A DNA stretch of 33,844 bases from DATFXM01 sp035315885. GTDB taxonomy: Bacteria; Acidobacteriota; Blastocatellia; UBA7656. Position numbers and translations under genes: made by a program. Shown piece by piece: positions 1-8,462 of the stretch. The DNA lies in contig DATFXM010000170.1 of NCBI GenBank assembly GCA_035315885.1, forward strand, positions 1 to 33,844, given 5' to 3'. The notes under the pieces are model-generated. The model was not told where the DNA came from. It saw nothing but the letters and a program-made list of their open reading frames with translations, and made no database searches. The first letter of the stretch is position 1. Each line of letters starts with the position of its first letter.

Positions 1-125
1 AGTTGGGTCGCGATGTTGCGGTGAAAGTTCTGCCCACGACAGTCTCCAGCGGCACCGATCTCTGTGGCCGGCGACACGCGAGTGTGGTTACGTCCTACTG
101 GTGTGGCCTGAAGTGCAACTGCTAG
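1..125 (+). pseudogene. Remnant of a Ser/Thr protein kinase (left edge)
   Basis: Reading from base 3, the frame gives LGRDVAVKVLPTTVSSGTDL, which matches the beta-3 strand of Hanks-type kinases (VAVKVLP contains the ATP-binding lysine) and the usual spacer after it. The next residues (about 20) no longer fit the family, and a TAG stop follows at 123. The piece therefore looks like a decayed or deleted kinase gene, possibly an N-terminal part continuing to the left of the window. The motif is seen directly; the pseudogene status is inferred because a kinase would need over 200 more residues. Confidence 0.5.
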
Positions 126-337
126 ATCTTTATGTAGATCGATTCAATCGCCGCGATTGGGGATGGACTTCGCTAATTTAACGGTGCTATAGAGATTTAA
201 TGATTATTCAATGCGACTTTCACAACTTTGCTGCGGTACCAACATAACGTATTTATCCATTGGACGAGTTTGTATTGCAGCTTGAGTCCTAGCGTACATC
301 GAATCAGATTCTCAACCTTTGAAGAGTGAGGTGCCGT
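126..337. other. Short intergenic region before the hydrolase gene
   Basis: No gene is visible. A short inverted repeat, GATCT-N6-AGATC, lies at 125-140 and the rest is relatively AT-rich, as expected for a promoter region. No convincing -35/-10 pair was found. Confidence 0.3.
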
Positions 338-1195
338 ATGTCTTTAGGTCTGCTTCTTTCGTTCTTAACTCTGGTCGTTTCGTTTGGTTCGTATGGTAGT
401 AACGTTGGTGTTGTCGCGGCCGCAGACGGTGTTCCGATTCATTATTCTGTTCAAGGCAAGGGCGAGCCTGCATTGGTCTTCATCCACTGTGGGGGCTGTG
501 ACCGGCACGTCTGGGACAACCAGGTTTCTGTATTTGCAAAGAATCAGCGAGTCGTGACTATCGACCTAGCAGGTCATGGCGAGTCTGGCCAGGGCCGGAA
601 GAACTGGTCAGTCGAAAGTTTTGCCGACGACGTCAATACCGTTATCACGAAACTCAAACTCAAACGCGTGATACTTGTCGGTAGCTCAATGGGTGGACCG
701 ATCGCGCTGGAGGCGACTCGGCGAATGCCGGAGCGCGTGGTCGCAATTGTTCCGGTTGATACTCTGAATAACGTAGAATACAGGGTACCTCAAGAACAAC
801 TAAACGCGGTGTTCAAGCAGCTTCGGGCAGACTACAAAGGCGCCATGACGGGTTTCTTGAACCAAATGTTATTCTCTCCCAGCACGCCTGCCGCGGTAAA
901 GACTCGCATTACCTCCGAAGTAACCGCGCGTCCACCCGAGCTTGCGATTGCAATTCTCGAAGGAATCCTTGCCTACGATTCAGTTCCAGCAATGAAAGAA
1001 GTCAAAGTACCGATTCACGCGATTAACGTGGAAATGCATCCCACTAACCTGGAAATCAATCGCAAGTACGCACCGCAGTTCGAGGTCGTAATTATTAAAG
1101 GCAGCGGCCACTATCCGATGCTTGAGGATCCAACCCACTTCAATGAACTCTTAACGGATTACTTGCAACAGCTAAAGAAGGCGTCGCCCAAATAA
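338..1195 (+). CDS. Secreted alpha/beta-hydrolase fold protein
   Basis: A 285-residue hydrolase of the alpha/beta fold, similar in layout to small esterases and haloperoxidase-like enzymes; the substrate is unknown. Residues 1-29 form a hydrophobic signal peptide, so it is probably periplasmic or secreted. Visible motifs are the oxyanion-loop stretch FIHCGGCD (about 48-54), the acid-strand DLAGHGES (about 76-83), the nucleophile elbow GSSMGG with Ser117, and the C-terminal GSGHYPMLEDP carrying the catalytic His (about 256). ATG at 338 is preferred because GAGG at 328-331 lies 6 nt upstream; a GTG at 326 would add only four residues and have no ribosome site. It stands alone, with no operon partner. 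Confidence 0.85.
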   Translation: MSLGLLLSFLTLVVSFGSYGSNVGVVAAADGVPIHYSVQGKGEPALVFIHCGGCDRHVWDNQVSVFAKNQRVVTIDLAGHGESGQGRKNWSVESFADDVNTVITKLKLKRVILVGSSMGGPIALEATRRMPERVVAIVPVDTLNNVEYRVPQEQLNAVFKQLRADYKGAMTGFLNQMLFSPSTPAAVKTRITSEVTARPPELAIAILEGILAYDSVPAMKEVKVPIHAINVEMHPTNLEINRKYAPQFEVVIIKGSGHYPMLEDPTHFNELLTDYLQQLKKASPK

Positions 1196-1627
1196 TCATT
1201 TCGCCGTTAAGAACTCTGTAGCTGCGCGCTGAGTGCATTCTGACGATTGAGCTTTTTACGAATTGAACTTCAACCGGGTATTCGAAAGGTTCAGGCGTAT
1301 TTGATATGGCTACAGTGCCGCGGACTTTAGGTTGGGTGCAGTTCTAACTTTGCCAAGATTTTGCAAAATGAAAAATCTTGAGGCACGGTTCGAAGTGCAA
1401 ATCTCACTAGCCTACCAATGAAATCATTAACCTTAGCACACTCATTCAGGTCAAACCTTGGGGTTATGAATTCTCTTTTGGTCACCGCCAACACTTTGAA
1501 CGTGCAACAACGGCCGTGCAGGGCTCAACACAGAGTCCGCTGCTCTTACACCGATTGCCTGCCAAGTGTCACGTGGCAACTTGAAAACTTCAATGATCCG
1601 ATAATAATCTGGATAGCCAAGAAACGA
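1196..1627. other. Intergenic region with an AT-rich inverted repeat
   Basis: No supported gene lies between the hydrolase and the terminator of the chitinase gene. Both strands have 78-85 codon open frames here, but neither has a good ribosome site or recognisable sequence. The one clear structure is a perfect 9-bp inverted repeat, CAAGATTTT at 1354-1362 and AAAATCTTG at 1372-1380, with a 9-nt spacer. Its AT content suits a protein-binding site better than a terminator. Confidence 0.4.
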
Positions 1628-1650
1628 TGGGCGGTAAGGAATACCGCCCA
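1628..1650 (-). terminator. Hairpin terminator after the chitinase gene
   Basis: TGGGCGGTA and TACCGCCCA form a perfect 9-bp stem with a 5-nt loop, 17 nt past the chitinase stop codon. On the minus strand the hairpin is followed by TCGTTTCTT, a weak T tract, so intrinsic termination is likely but not certain. Confidence 0.55.
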
Positions 1651-1667
1651 ATAACAGAAGGGGCCCT

Positions 1668-3314
1668 CTAACGGAAGTTCGCAAAGATGTGCGCGAAATC
1701 CCACTCATTCTGAATCAAACCACTGCAAGTTGCGGATGCAAACCCGGCATTCGGACAACCTCCGTTGTCGCGATTCACTGACCACATCGCCAGCCGGCGG
1801 ATAAAGTTGTTCGAGTTGGCGAAGTTCACCAGGCCCGTCGCATCGGCGGTCTTGAAGACCTCGGTGTTGACATCATTGACGCCGATCATCACCGTAACCC
1901 CGACGCCCGCATCTAATCCCGCGGTCGCCAACTGGCTGCGTGTATTTTGCGCGGCTTGCTGCGCGCTCAGTAGCATGTTTCCGCCATTGTCATTGGCCGA
2001 TCCGTAATCCATCGCCATGACATTGACCACATCGACAGGCACAGAATTCCTCACTGCGCTGTTTAAGACATTGACTCCGCTTGGAATCAAACCGGTTGGC
2101 AACACCGGCAAGGTGAGAGAGATTCTGAGGTTCGGATTGTTACGTGCGACGCCCAGCAGGGCTTGATTGCGTCTGTCTACAACATCAGAAGCAAGCGATC
2201 CGAAGCCTTCGATGTCGAGGTCGATGAAAGTTAGATTGTACTTCGTTATGACCGACTGATAAGCGGCCTGGAGCTGAGACACCGACGTGCAGGTTTGCGC
2301 AAGCTCCGACCCGCTCGCTCCGCCGAATGAGATGATCACATCGCCTCCCTGATTGCGAACACCCTGGATCAGATCGGACATGCTGGTGCCGTTGGGAAGA
2401 TTGCCGTCAATGCCGATCCCCAGACCTCCCCACGTTGCCGTGCAACCTCCGCCGCCGCTAACAATGAAACCAAGGGTGAACATCTTGATCCCGGACTGCT
2501 GCTGAATCGTAAGAAGCTGCTGGCTACGACTTAGTCCCATGTCGATATAAGGCGCGAAGATCTTGTTGCCAGATACGCTGCAAGTACCAGACAGGGTCGT
2601 CACGTTTATTGCCGGACTGTTTGCCCCCGTTCCCGCGCCATCAGTCGCCGCGACAGCGAAGCTGAACGCAGTGGACGCGGCTAAACCGGATACTTGAAAC
2701 GTAGTCGTGTTGGTGCCGCCGATTAAGACCCCGTTCTTGAAAACGTTGTAACCGGTGATCGCGCACGCATTTGGTGCTGAAACCGCATTCCAGTGCAAAG
2801 TAGTCCCGCAAGCTGTCGTTCCCGACGCCGTCAAGCCGGTCGGAGCGGCAGGCACTACAGTGCATGTCAGACACGTACCGATAGCGGTCCACGGCGCACC
2901 GCTGCCGGGCCCGCCATTATTGGTTGACGGGTTTTGACCCTGCGTCCAGAAATTCGCTTTGTAGTTGACGCCGTTGAAGCTCGCGGTCATTCCCGCTGTA
3001 TAGACCTGGCTCGAGCTCCATGCTGGTTGGCATCCGCCAGTCCCTCCACCACCTCCGCCGCCACCCGAACCGCTGCAGGTCCCATTTGACGTCCAGGGTT
3101 GGCCGCTACCCGGGCCGCCGTTGTTGGTGGTCGGGTCCTGACCCTGCGTCCAAAAATTCGCCGTGTAGTTGACGCCATTTACGCTGGCTTGCATACCACC
3201 CGTGTACACCGTCGTCGAGCTCCACGCCGGAGCGCATGTTTGTGCCGACGCTGCAAATGGTGCACACAACAGAAGAACCAACAGAACCAATTGTGCTGGG
3301 TGAGATCGATTCAT
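1668..3314 (-). CDS. Secreted GH18 chitinase with two chitin-binding modules and an Fn3 domain
   Basis: A 548-residue extracellular chitinase. Residues 1-24 are a signal peptide ending ASA-Q. Two carbohydrate-binding modules of the CBM5/12 type follow (about 27-80 and 96-148), each with AWSS..VY..GM..S.NGVNY.ANFWTQGQ, separated by a poly-glycine linker (82-94). A fibronectin type III domain covers about 155-242 and a GH18 barrel 251-548. The catalytic strand is LTFIDLDIEG (361-370): Asp365, Asp367 and the acid Glu369 are present. The outermost Asp of the classical DxxDxDxE motif is replaced by Thr, as in the known GH18 subgroup ending DFDIEG. The start is firm, since AGGAGGG precedes ATG by a few bases. 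The product should cleave chitin outside the cell, with the CBMs holding it on the polymer. It is monocistronic with a hairpin after the stop. Confidence 0.9.
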   Translation of the reverse strand: MNRSHPAQLVLLVLLLCAPFAASAQTCAPAWSSTTVYTGGMQASVNGVNYTANFWTQGQDPTTNNGGPGSGQPWTSNGTCSGSGGGGGGGGTGGCQPAWSSSQVYTAGMTASFNGVNYKANFWTQGQNPSTNNGGPGSGAPWTAIGTCLTCTVVPAAPTGLTASGTTACGTTLHWNAVSAPNACAITGYNVFKNGVLIGGTNTTTFQVSGLAASTAFSFAVAATDGAGTGANSPAINVTTLSGTCSVSGNKIFAPYIDMGLSRSQQLLTIQQQSGIKMFTLGFIVSGGGGCTATWGGLGIGIDGNLPNGTSMSDLIQGVRNQGGDVIISFGGASGSELAQTCTSVSQLQAAYQSVITKYNLTFIDLDIEGFGSLASDVVDRRNQALLGVARNNPNLRISLTLPVLPTGLIPSGVNVLNSAVRNSVPVDVVNVMAMDYGSANDNGGNMLLSAQQAAQNTRSQLATAGLDAGVGVTVMIGVNDVNTEVFKTADATGLVNFANSNNFIRRLAMWSVNRDNGGCPNAGFASATCSGLIQNEWDFAHIFANFR

Positions 3315-3866
3315 AATCCCTCCTTTTCATGACTAATCAAGGGAGACCAATCGAATTGGGGTGAGGTCCAACGGATCGGACTTATCACTACAGAGGACGT
3401 AGCACAGCATTTGCGAAAGCGATCGCGAAAGCGCTGTGTAATAGGCAACAGGAACTCGGACAAAAACCCGGATTAACTCAGTCCCGCGGCACGTCCCGCG
3501 AGACTCTCTTGACGCAGAGTGCTATATCGCACGGAAGCAAATATCCCGTTCCTATTGGTACTTCTCGTCTCTTCAGAAATCAATGGGCTTACAGTAAAGT
3601 AACAAGTTACATAAACCTGCTTAACAAAAGGCTCTTTAAGGATCGTGAAGGGATGCGACTCCGTTACCACCGATCAACGTGGCGATCCGCGTCGGAGCAT
3701 TGCTAGATCGGGCTACAGCCTATGGCCCGTTGAGCTTTCGCAGCATGCCGGTTGTGATGTCTTGCCGAGTTTTTCCACTTAGAGATGCAGCAAGCTTGAA
3801 GCGGGAAGTTCATGGAAATTGACTACCGCCTGCAACTTTAGCATTACGAATTCTGGAGGGATGACG
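3315..3866. other. Gene-poor region upstream of the chitinase gene
   Basis: No supported gene. A short direct repeat of GCGAAAGC separated by GATC is seen at 3413-3432, including a GCGATCGC palindrome. The region must hold the chitinase promoter on the minus strand, but no clear -35/-10 pair stands out. The short open frames on either strand have no ribosome site or recognisable protein sequence. Confidence 0.35.
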
Positions 3867-4118
3867 ATGTCGCAAACTGTATTCACTGATAACGCAAGAA
3901 CCACTGCTCCGCTGATTGTCGATTTGGCTATTCAAACCGCCCTGGCGGACGCTGCACAGAGCCCGGTCAATGAGACTCGGCCAGAGAATGATCAGAAAAA
4001 CGAATTCGATATTCGCAAACAATCACACGAATCACGCATTGAAATGCGATGGCATGTCTGTGCCGGACGCCTTGCTGCGTACTGGCAACTTCGGCCTGTC
4101 ACACGGGTCGCCTTTTAG
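3867..4118 (+). CDS. Possible small protein of unknown function
   Basis: An 83-residue open frame starting MSQTVFTDNARTTAPLIVDLAIQ. It is not recognised. In its favour is an excellent ribosome site, GGAGGG at 3855-3860, 6 nt before ATG 3867, and a hydrophilic, codon-like first two thirds. There is no signal peptide. The last third (after ESRIEM) is less protein-like and other frames stay open there, so the 3' end could be frame-damaged. It lies in a gene-poor stretch next to a tRNA remnant, and could be a genuine short gene or the 5' end of a decayed longer one. Confidence 0.35.
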   Translation: MSQTVFTDNARTTAPLIVDLAIQTALADAAQSPVNETRPENDQKNEFDIRKQSHESRIEMRWHVCAGRLAAYWQLRPVTRVAF

Positions 4119-4333
4119 TACCGTTCGCAAGAAAGGGGTCAGCCATCAAGCTTGGCGTCAAAATCTATCCCATCAATATTGCGGAAAATCGCTGCAAGCG
4201 TCGAAGGCATGCCCTTCGGCGCGTTTGCGGCGGTGGGACCGTCGGGTATAGCAGTACGAAGTCGGTCCGCCAGGAAAGTCTTGGTTAGTCCAATCTCTCT
4301 CGTGTCAGCAGAGCCGCAACAGTGAACTTCCTC

Positions 4334-4384
4334 GGGTCTCCTGTGACCCAAAGGTCGTAGGTTCAAGTCCTACCACCGCTACCA
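4334..4384 (+). pseudogene. tRNA 3'-half remnant
   Basis: GTAGG TTCAAGT CCTAC (4357-4373) is a perfect T arm. It is followed by a 7-nt acceptor strand CACCGCT and ACCA (4381-4384), exactly as at the end of an encoded-CCA tRNA. Upstream, GGGTC-N6-GACCC resembles an anticodon arm, possibly CCT, but its loop has 6 instead of 7 nt. No AGCGGTG acceptor partner or D arm is found at the right distance. The gene is therefore incomplete: a decayed tRNA or a tRNA 3' end left by integration. Confidence 0.55.
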
Positions 4385-4727
4385 ATTTCCACAGGCAAAT
4401 AACGTAAAAAACACTAGAGGCACCTTAACCGGCAGACCTCTTCTTGCCCCTCTGATGCGAAATAATCGAAGACACTCACAAATTCAACATTAATGTAACA
4501 GCTATTTCTCGAGCTTGTTTACATCGATGCAACCTGCCGAGCATATAATGCCCGTCCCAAATCTGGCTGAAATCATTTACGAAAGCGGTCCCAGAATTCG
4601 CGGGAGCTATCGTTATGATCAGGCCCCTTGGGGATCTGCAGCAGTGCTTCGATTTCGACTCGTCGCCAAACTCGAAAACCAAGCTCTTGATTCTTAAGTC
4701 CAACTTCTTTTGATTGGGGAGAAAAAC
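4385..4727. promoter_or_regulatory. Upstream region of the phosphatase gene with a candidate -10 box
   Basis: No gene is supported in this stretch. A perfect TATAAT lies at 4544-4549. At 17-bp spacing the -35 position is poor, and the nearest TTTACA (4518-4523) is 20 bp away. If used, transcription would start near 4556 and leave a leader of about 170 nt. A short CCCC-TT-GGGG hairpin lies near 4624-4633 within that leader. Confidence 0.3.
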
Positions 4728-7595
4728 GTGAACAAAAGCCTCTCAAAACCGGTCCTACTTCTCGTGGTTCTGGCTACCGTGCTAAGCGCCTTTACAGCCA
4801 CTTCAATTCCGCGGGTTCAGGCAGCGCGAAGCAAAGGTAATAACAGCCCCTCAGGCTTAACCCCCGCATTCCTTCCAGTGCGTGGCGTCAATGGCGGTTC
4901 GGTTTCGCCGCGCGACCCAAGCCGGATCGCCTCTCCTGGAACGACCGGCGATTTAACCACGCCAGTCGTTACCATCGCCGCGACGGATGACATGGCAGCG
5001 GAAGAGCCGGCTGGTGCTACTGGCAACTTCCGTATTTCCCGCACCGGCCTCACCGTCGGTCCACTGACGGTCAGCTACACGATTTCCGGCTCGGCCAGCA
5101 GCGCCGACTACACGCCTGTACTGACCGGAGGGTCTACGATCCCAGCCGGACAGTCCTTTGTGGACATTAAGATAACGCCGGTTGAGGACACTCTAATTGA
5201 AGACGCTGAAACGCTCACACTGACATTAGTTGCCTCGGGCAGTTACGATGTGGGCTCGCCGTCCAGTGCGACCGTCAACATTGCGGACAACAGCGTGGGT
5301 GTTCCGCCGTTTCTCGGAGTGGCAGCGGGCGATGCGGATACGAGCAGCGCGGTGCTGTGGACACGGGTCGATCGGCAGGGTGCCGTGCCGGTGCACGCAC
5401 AGGTGTCGACAATGCAGGATTTCAGCGGCTCGGTGCTGACATTCGGCGGGACGAGCGATCCCGCGAAGGATTACACAGTGAAGCTGGTGGCCAACGGTCT
5501 GGCGCCAGGTACGCGCTACTACTATCGATTCATGAACGATAGCACTGCCGAGGTCAGTCTTACCGGCACCTTCAAGACCGTGCCATTAGCCGATGCCGGC
5601 GTCGGGCTGCACTTTGGGTTTAGCGGCGATAACGACGGGCTGATGCGGCCTTTTGCTCTTGGTAGCGTCCTGCCGTCAGAGCATCTCGATTTCTACCAGA
5701 ACCTCGGTGACGTGATCTATGAAACCGCGAGCAACGTGCACGGAAACATCGGCACTTCCTACCTGAACTCGCCATCGGTCACCCTCACAAACGACTCATT
5801 GAGCTTTAACGGCGTTCCGAGAGCCTTCAATCCCGGTTCGGCTCCTTTCGCCACGCAGGTGCAGTTGAAAGTGGACTTTGAGAAGAAGTATCGCGAAAAC
5901 TTCCTGCCGGTTAACGGCGGTGGTCAAAACAGTCTGCAGGTAATGTACGCGGGCCAGGGCAACTCGACGACGTGGGACAACCACGAACTGGGCAACCGCA
6001 AGTACATCGACGGTGGTGCGCCGGCCGGCGGATCTGTAGGCGGCCCAACAGGGACGGATATGCCAACCGGCCGTGGCGTCGATGCGCGCAGCAAGCTCCC
6101 GGCCATTAACCCCAATGACGTCAATACCTCCATGACGGACTTCATGAACCGCGCGGTCGGCTTCCTAACGCTCGAGAACGTTTTCCTGGAATACCAGCCG
6201 ATCAGGGATCGCGGTATCTTGAATCTTCCGGGCGACCCTCGCATGGACGGCACCAGGCAGCTCTACTCCGCCTCGCAGTGGGGACGGAACGCGATCTTTG
6301 TTAACACCGATTCCCGCTCGTATCGCGACATCCGTTTAAAGACGGCGGACGCCAGCGCTGACGACACGGGGCAACGAGCCGACAATCTAAACCGCACGTT
6401 CCTCGGCGCCACGCAACTGGCTTGGCTAAAGCAGACGTTGTTGGCTGCGCAGAACAATGGTACGACCTGGAAGTTCGTTTCCGTCTCGGATCCGATCGAC
6501 CAGCTTGGACCCATCGGAGGCTCGCTCTCAGGCACCTTGACTTCCGTCAATGCCGACGGAGGTAAGTCTTGGATGGGCGGCTATCGGGTCGAACGCAACA
6601 GCCTGCTGCAGTTCATAGCGGACAATCACATCACCAACGTGGTATTCCTGGCGACGGACGATCACCAGAATCGCATTAACGAGCTTTATTACTCGCCGAC
6701 AGGACATACCGGGGATCAGTCAAGCTACGTAAAGGTTCCCTTCACTTTCTCGATCGTGTGCGGCCCGCTGGGTGCGACGGGACCCGAAACGATAACGGAT
6801 CACTCGTTCGCGAACATAAAAGCGATCGCCGACAGCCTGGCCAGCGCGCAGATTACGGCGGGCCTGGACCCCATTGGTCTGCAAAACTACCCAGGTCTGC
6901 ACGATCTGGTCCGCGATGGAGACCCGACGGCCGGCACTAACCCTCAGCCCGTCGACTTCTACAGCCCGGACACGTTTAACTACACCGTGCTGGATGTCAG
7001 CATTGACGGGAAAACGCTCACGGTAAAGAGCGTGGGCATGAACTCCACGGCGCAGAATGCAGGCCTTGAATACGTGCTTGGCCCGCAAGCCCGGACACTC
7101 TTCAGCTTCCAGATCGATGGGTTCGGATCGTTGATGGGGTCTACAAAAGCGGTCAGAAATGAACTCGCTGATGCTCTCGGAGGCGCGACTAACCACAAGG
7201 ACATTGACCGCCTGACGGATGCAATCAGGAAGTTGGACGACGCGTCCAACCCGGACGTTTGGCTTTCCGACGGCAACCATCTCGTGTGCACTCAAGGCGA
7301 TGCGATATTTAATCGCTATAAGGATGCGGTCCAAAAGCTAATGGACATGATTCAGGACAAGAGCGCGTCAACGATCTCGGATGCTACCATCCAAAATTGG
7401 ATCAACGTCCTGGTGGCGATCGACCGCGACTTAGCTCAAGCCGCGATCACGGAGGCAAACGATCCTAAAAAGACTGCCAAAGCTTCAGGCGATTTGGCCA
7501 ATGGTGATGCGGCCGCGGCTAGCGGTCATTTCGACACGGCGATTGAGGACTACAGAAAGGCATGGAATGACGTAAAGGAGTGTAGCAACAATTAG
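4728..7595 (+). CDS. Secreted PhoD-type phosphatase with an N-terminal Calx-beta domain
   Basis: A 955-residue exported metallophosphatase that probably releases phosphate from organic esters outside the inner membrane. A signal peptide spans about 1-33. A Calx-beta domain follows (about 80-190, with acidic turns VEDTLIEDAETL typical of its calcium sites), then the PhoD N-terminal beta-sandwich (about 192-288) and the PhoD catalytic domain (about 290-788). Visible metal-site motifs are SGDNDG, NLGDVIYE (near 325-332), TTWDNHELGN (near 414-422) and ATDDHQNR (near 643). A helical C-terminal tail of about 165 residues is not part of known PhoD enzymes. The start is GTG 4728, with GGGGAG at 4716-4721; an in-frame TTG at 4710 lies upstream of that site. 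A strong terminator follows. Substrate specificity cannot be read from the sequence. Confidence 0.85.
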   Translation: MNKSLSKPVLLLVVLATVLSAFTATSIPRVQAARSKGNNSPSGLTPAFLPVRGVNGGSVSPRDPSRIASPGTTGDLTTPVVTIAATDDMAAEEPAGATGNFRISRTGLTVGPLTVSYTISGSASSADYTPVLTGGSTIPAGQSFVDIKITPVEDTLIEDAETLTLTLVASGSYDVGSPSSATVNIADNSVGVPPFLGVAAGDADTSSAVLWTRVDRQGAVPVHAQVSTMQDFSGSVLTFGGTSDPAKDYTVKLVANGLAPGTRYYYRFMNDSTAEVSLTGTFKTVPLADAGVGLHFGFSGDNDGLMRPFALGSVLPSEHLDFYQNLGDVIYETASNVHGNIGTSYLNSPSVTLTNDSLSFNGVPRAFNPGSAPFATQVQLKVDFEKKYRENFLPVNGGGQNSLQVMYAGQGNSTTWDNHELGNRKYIDGGAPAGGSVGGPTGTDMPTGRGVDARSKLPAINPNDVNTSMTDFMNRAVGFLTLENVFLEYQPIRDRGILNLPGDPRMDGTRQLYSASQWGRNAIFVNTDSRSYRDIRLKTADASADDTGQRADNLNRTFLGATQLAWLKQTLLAAQNNGTTWKFVSVSDPIDQLGPIGGSLSGTLTSVNADGGKSWMGGYRVERNSLLQFIADNHITNVVFLATDDHQNRINELYYSPTGHTGDQSSYVKVPFTFSIVCGPLGATGPETITDHSFANIKAIADSLASAQITAGLDPIGLQNYPGLHDLVRDGDPTAGTNPQPVDFYSPDTFNYTVLDVSIDGKTLTVKSVGMNSTAQNAGLEYVLGPQARTLFSFQIDGFGSLMGSTKAVRNELADALGGATNHKDIDRLTDAIRKLDDASNPDVWLSDGNHLVCTQGDAIFNRYKDAVQKLMDMIQDKSASTISDATIQNWINVLVAIDRDLAQAAITEANDPKKTAKASGDLANGDAAAASGHFDTAIEDYRKAWNDVKECSNN

Positions 7596-7624
7596 CCGTG
7601 GGCTGAGTCCACTGATTGAGAACT

Positions 7625-7655
7625 GGCCGCGAGGGCAATCCCCCGCGGCCTTTTT
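7625..7655 (+). terminator. Intrinsic terminator of the PhoD-like gene
   Basis: GGCCGCGAGGG pairs with CCCCCGCGGCC (one internal mismatch) around a CAAT loop, and TTTTT follows directly at 7651-7655. It begins 29 nt after the stop codon. Confidence 0.9.
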
Positions 7656-7857
7656 GTGTAAGTAGGTTCAATGAGCCAGCGTTCGAAAGATTGCCGAGCA
7701 CCTCGAGGAAGATCTGCCAAATCTGGCGGTTGCTGAGGAGAAGGCTTCCGACAAGAATTAATTCCGAATCACTGTGCGGTTACTAACCAACACCTGCCGG
7801 AAGGCTGATTCCGAACAGAACCGACTGTCGGCAGCCCGGAATGGATTTCAGAACCCC

Positions 7858-7892
7858 AATGCCGTAAGTTCAAGTCCGATCGCCGATACTCA
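7858..7892 (+). other. Second, degenerate tRNA-T-arm-like sequence
   Basis: GCCGTAAGTTCAAGTCC followed by a tail ending GATACTCA aligns with the tRNA 3' end at 4353-4384 at roughly three quarters of positions, including the invariant GTTCAAGTCC core. The stem bases no longer pair well. It may be a decayed copy of the same or another tRNA end, or chance similarity. Confidence 0.3.
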
Positions 7893-7894
7893 TA

Positions 7895-8462
7895 CTATCC
7901 CCCCGTGCGGAAGCCGGGCATCATCTTAAGTCTCTCGGACTGCAACAAGTGCCGCCTTTCGTGCGCGACATTGAACGCGAATTCCTGTCCGAGACTAAGT
8001 CGGAACCATCTGGTTACTTGATTGTTGACCTTCGCTCTGGACAGGTCTATTCCATTTGCTTGCTCTATCGATTCCAGGAAGTCCTCTTGCAGGCGAAAGA
8101 AGCTGAGAGCGATTTCTGACACCAGCACGTCTTGCGAAGGCAGGTACGCTTTCGGTGCCTTGAACTTCATTCTTGCGCCGGGTTCCATCTGGCTGACAAA
8201 CCACTTGTCAACGAGGCGATATCGAAACGGGCCCTGGCTGAGTAAACGTCTTGAACGAGCCTCGGTGATTGCCTGATTGATGTGCCAAAGCGAGCTGCGA
8301 CCCTGTCACTACGAGATGGTCTATACAATGTCCGATCGACCATTGAGTCGGGCTTGGACGCCAGTTGAATTGTGCATCCGTCAGGTCGTCGAGAAGACGA
8401 TGCGCGTCGTCCTGGATTGAAAGGAACCGCTGTCGATGCTTTTGCAGATCCTCAGTGAGCAT
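7895..8462 (-). pseudogene. Frameshifted DinB-family protein
   Basis: Two frames together encode one DinB/YfiT-like four-helix protein of about 185 residues. The first frame (from ATG 8462) reads MLTEDLQKHRQRFLSIQ...WRPSPTQWSIGHCIDHLVVTG, the typical N-terminus with the metal-site His. It then runs into a stop at 8208. The other frame, open across the junction, reads HINQAITEARSRRLLSQGPFRYRLVDKWFVSQMEPGARMKFKAPKAY and continues to 7895 with the expected NVAHERRHLLQ helix. The shift equals one extra base near 8285-8310. This is either a natural pseudogene or a sequencing error. Related proteins are thiol- or metal-dependent transferases of mostly unknown substrate. Confidence 0.75.

Noticed and set aside
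1352..1367. Sequence resembling a -24/-12 sigma-54 promoter (TGCCAAGATTTTGCA)
   Set aside because: It has TG instead of the essential GG, no gene lies downstream on that strand, and it falls within the AT-rich inverted repeat.
1418..1708. Overlapping short open frames on both strands after the hydrolase gene
   Set aside because: No ribosome site, no protein-like sequence, and one runs through the chitinase terminator hairpin.
4139..4366. 75-codon minus-strand frame with the protein-like end AAIFRNIDGIDFDAKLDG
   Set aside because: Its start overlaps the tRNA remnant, no family is recognised and no ribosome site is present. It could be the tail of a lost gene but cannot be supported.
4334..4384. 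Complete tRNA or tmRNA gene
   Set aside because: No complementary 5' acceptor strand AGCGGTG or D arm is found at tRNA distance, and the tmRNA 5' and 3' signatures are missing.
7690..7761. Short helical reading frame IAEHLEEDLPNLAVAEEKASDKN
   Set aside because: Only about two dozen codons after a stop, no start or ribosome site; at most the tail of a decayed gene.
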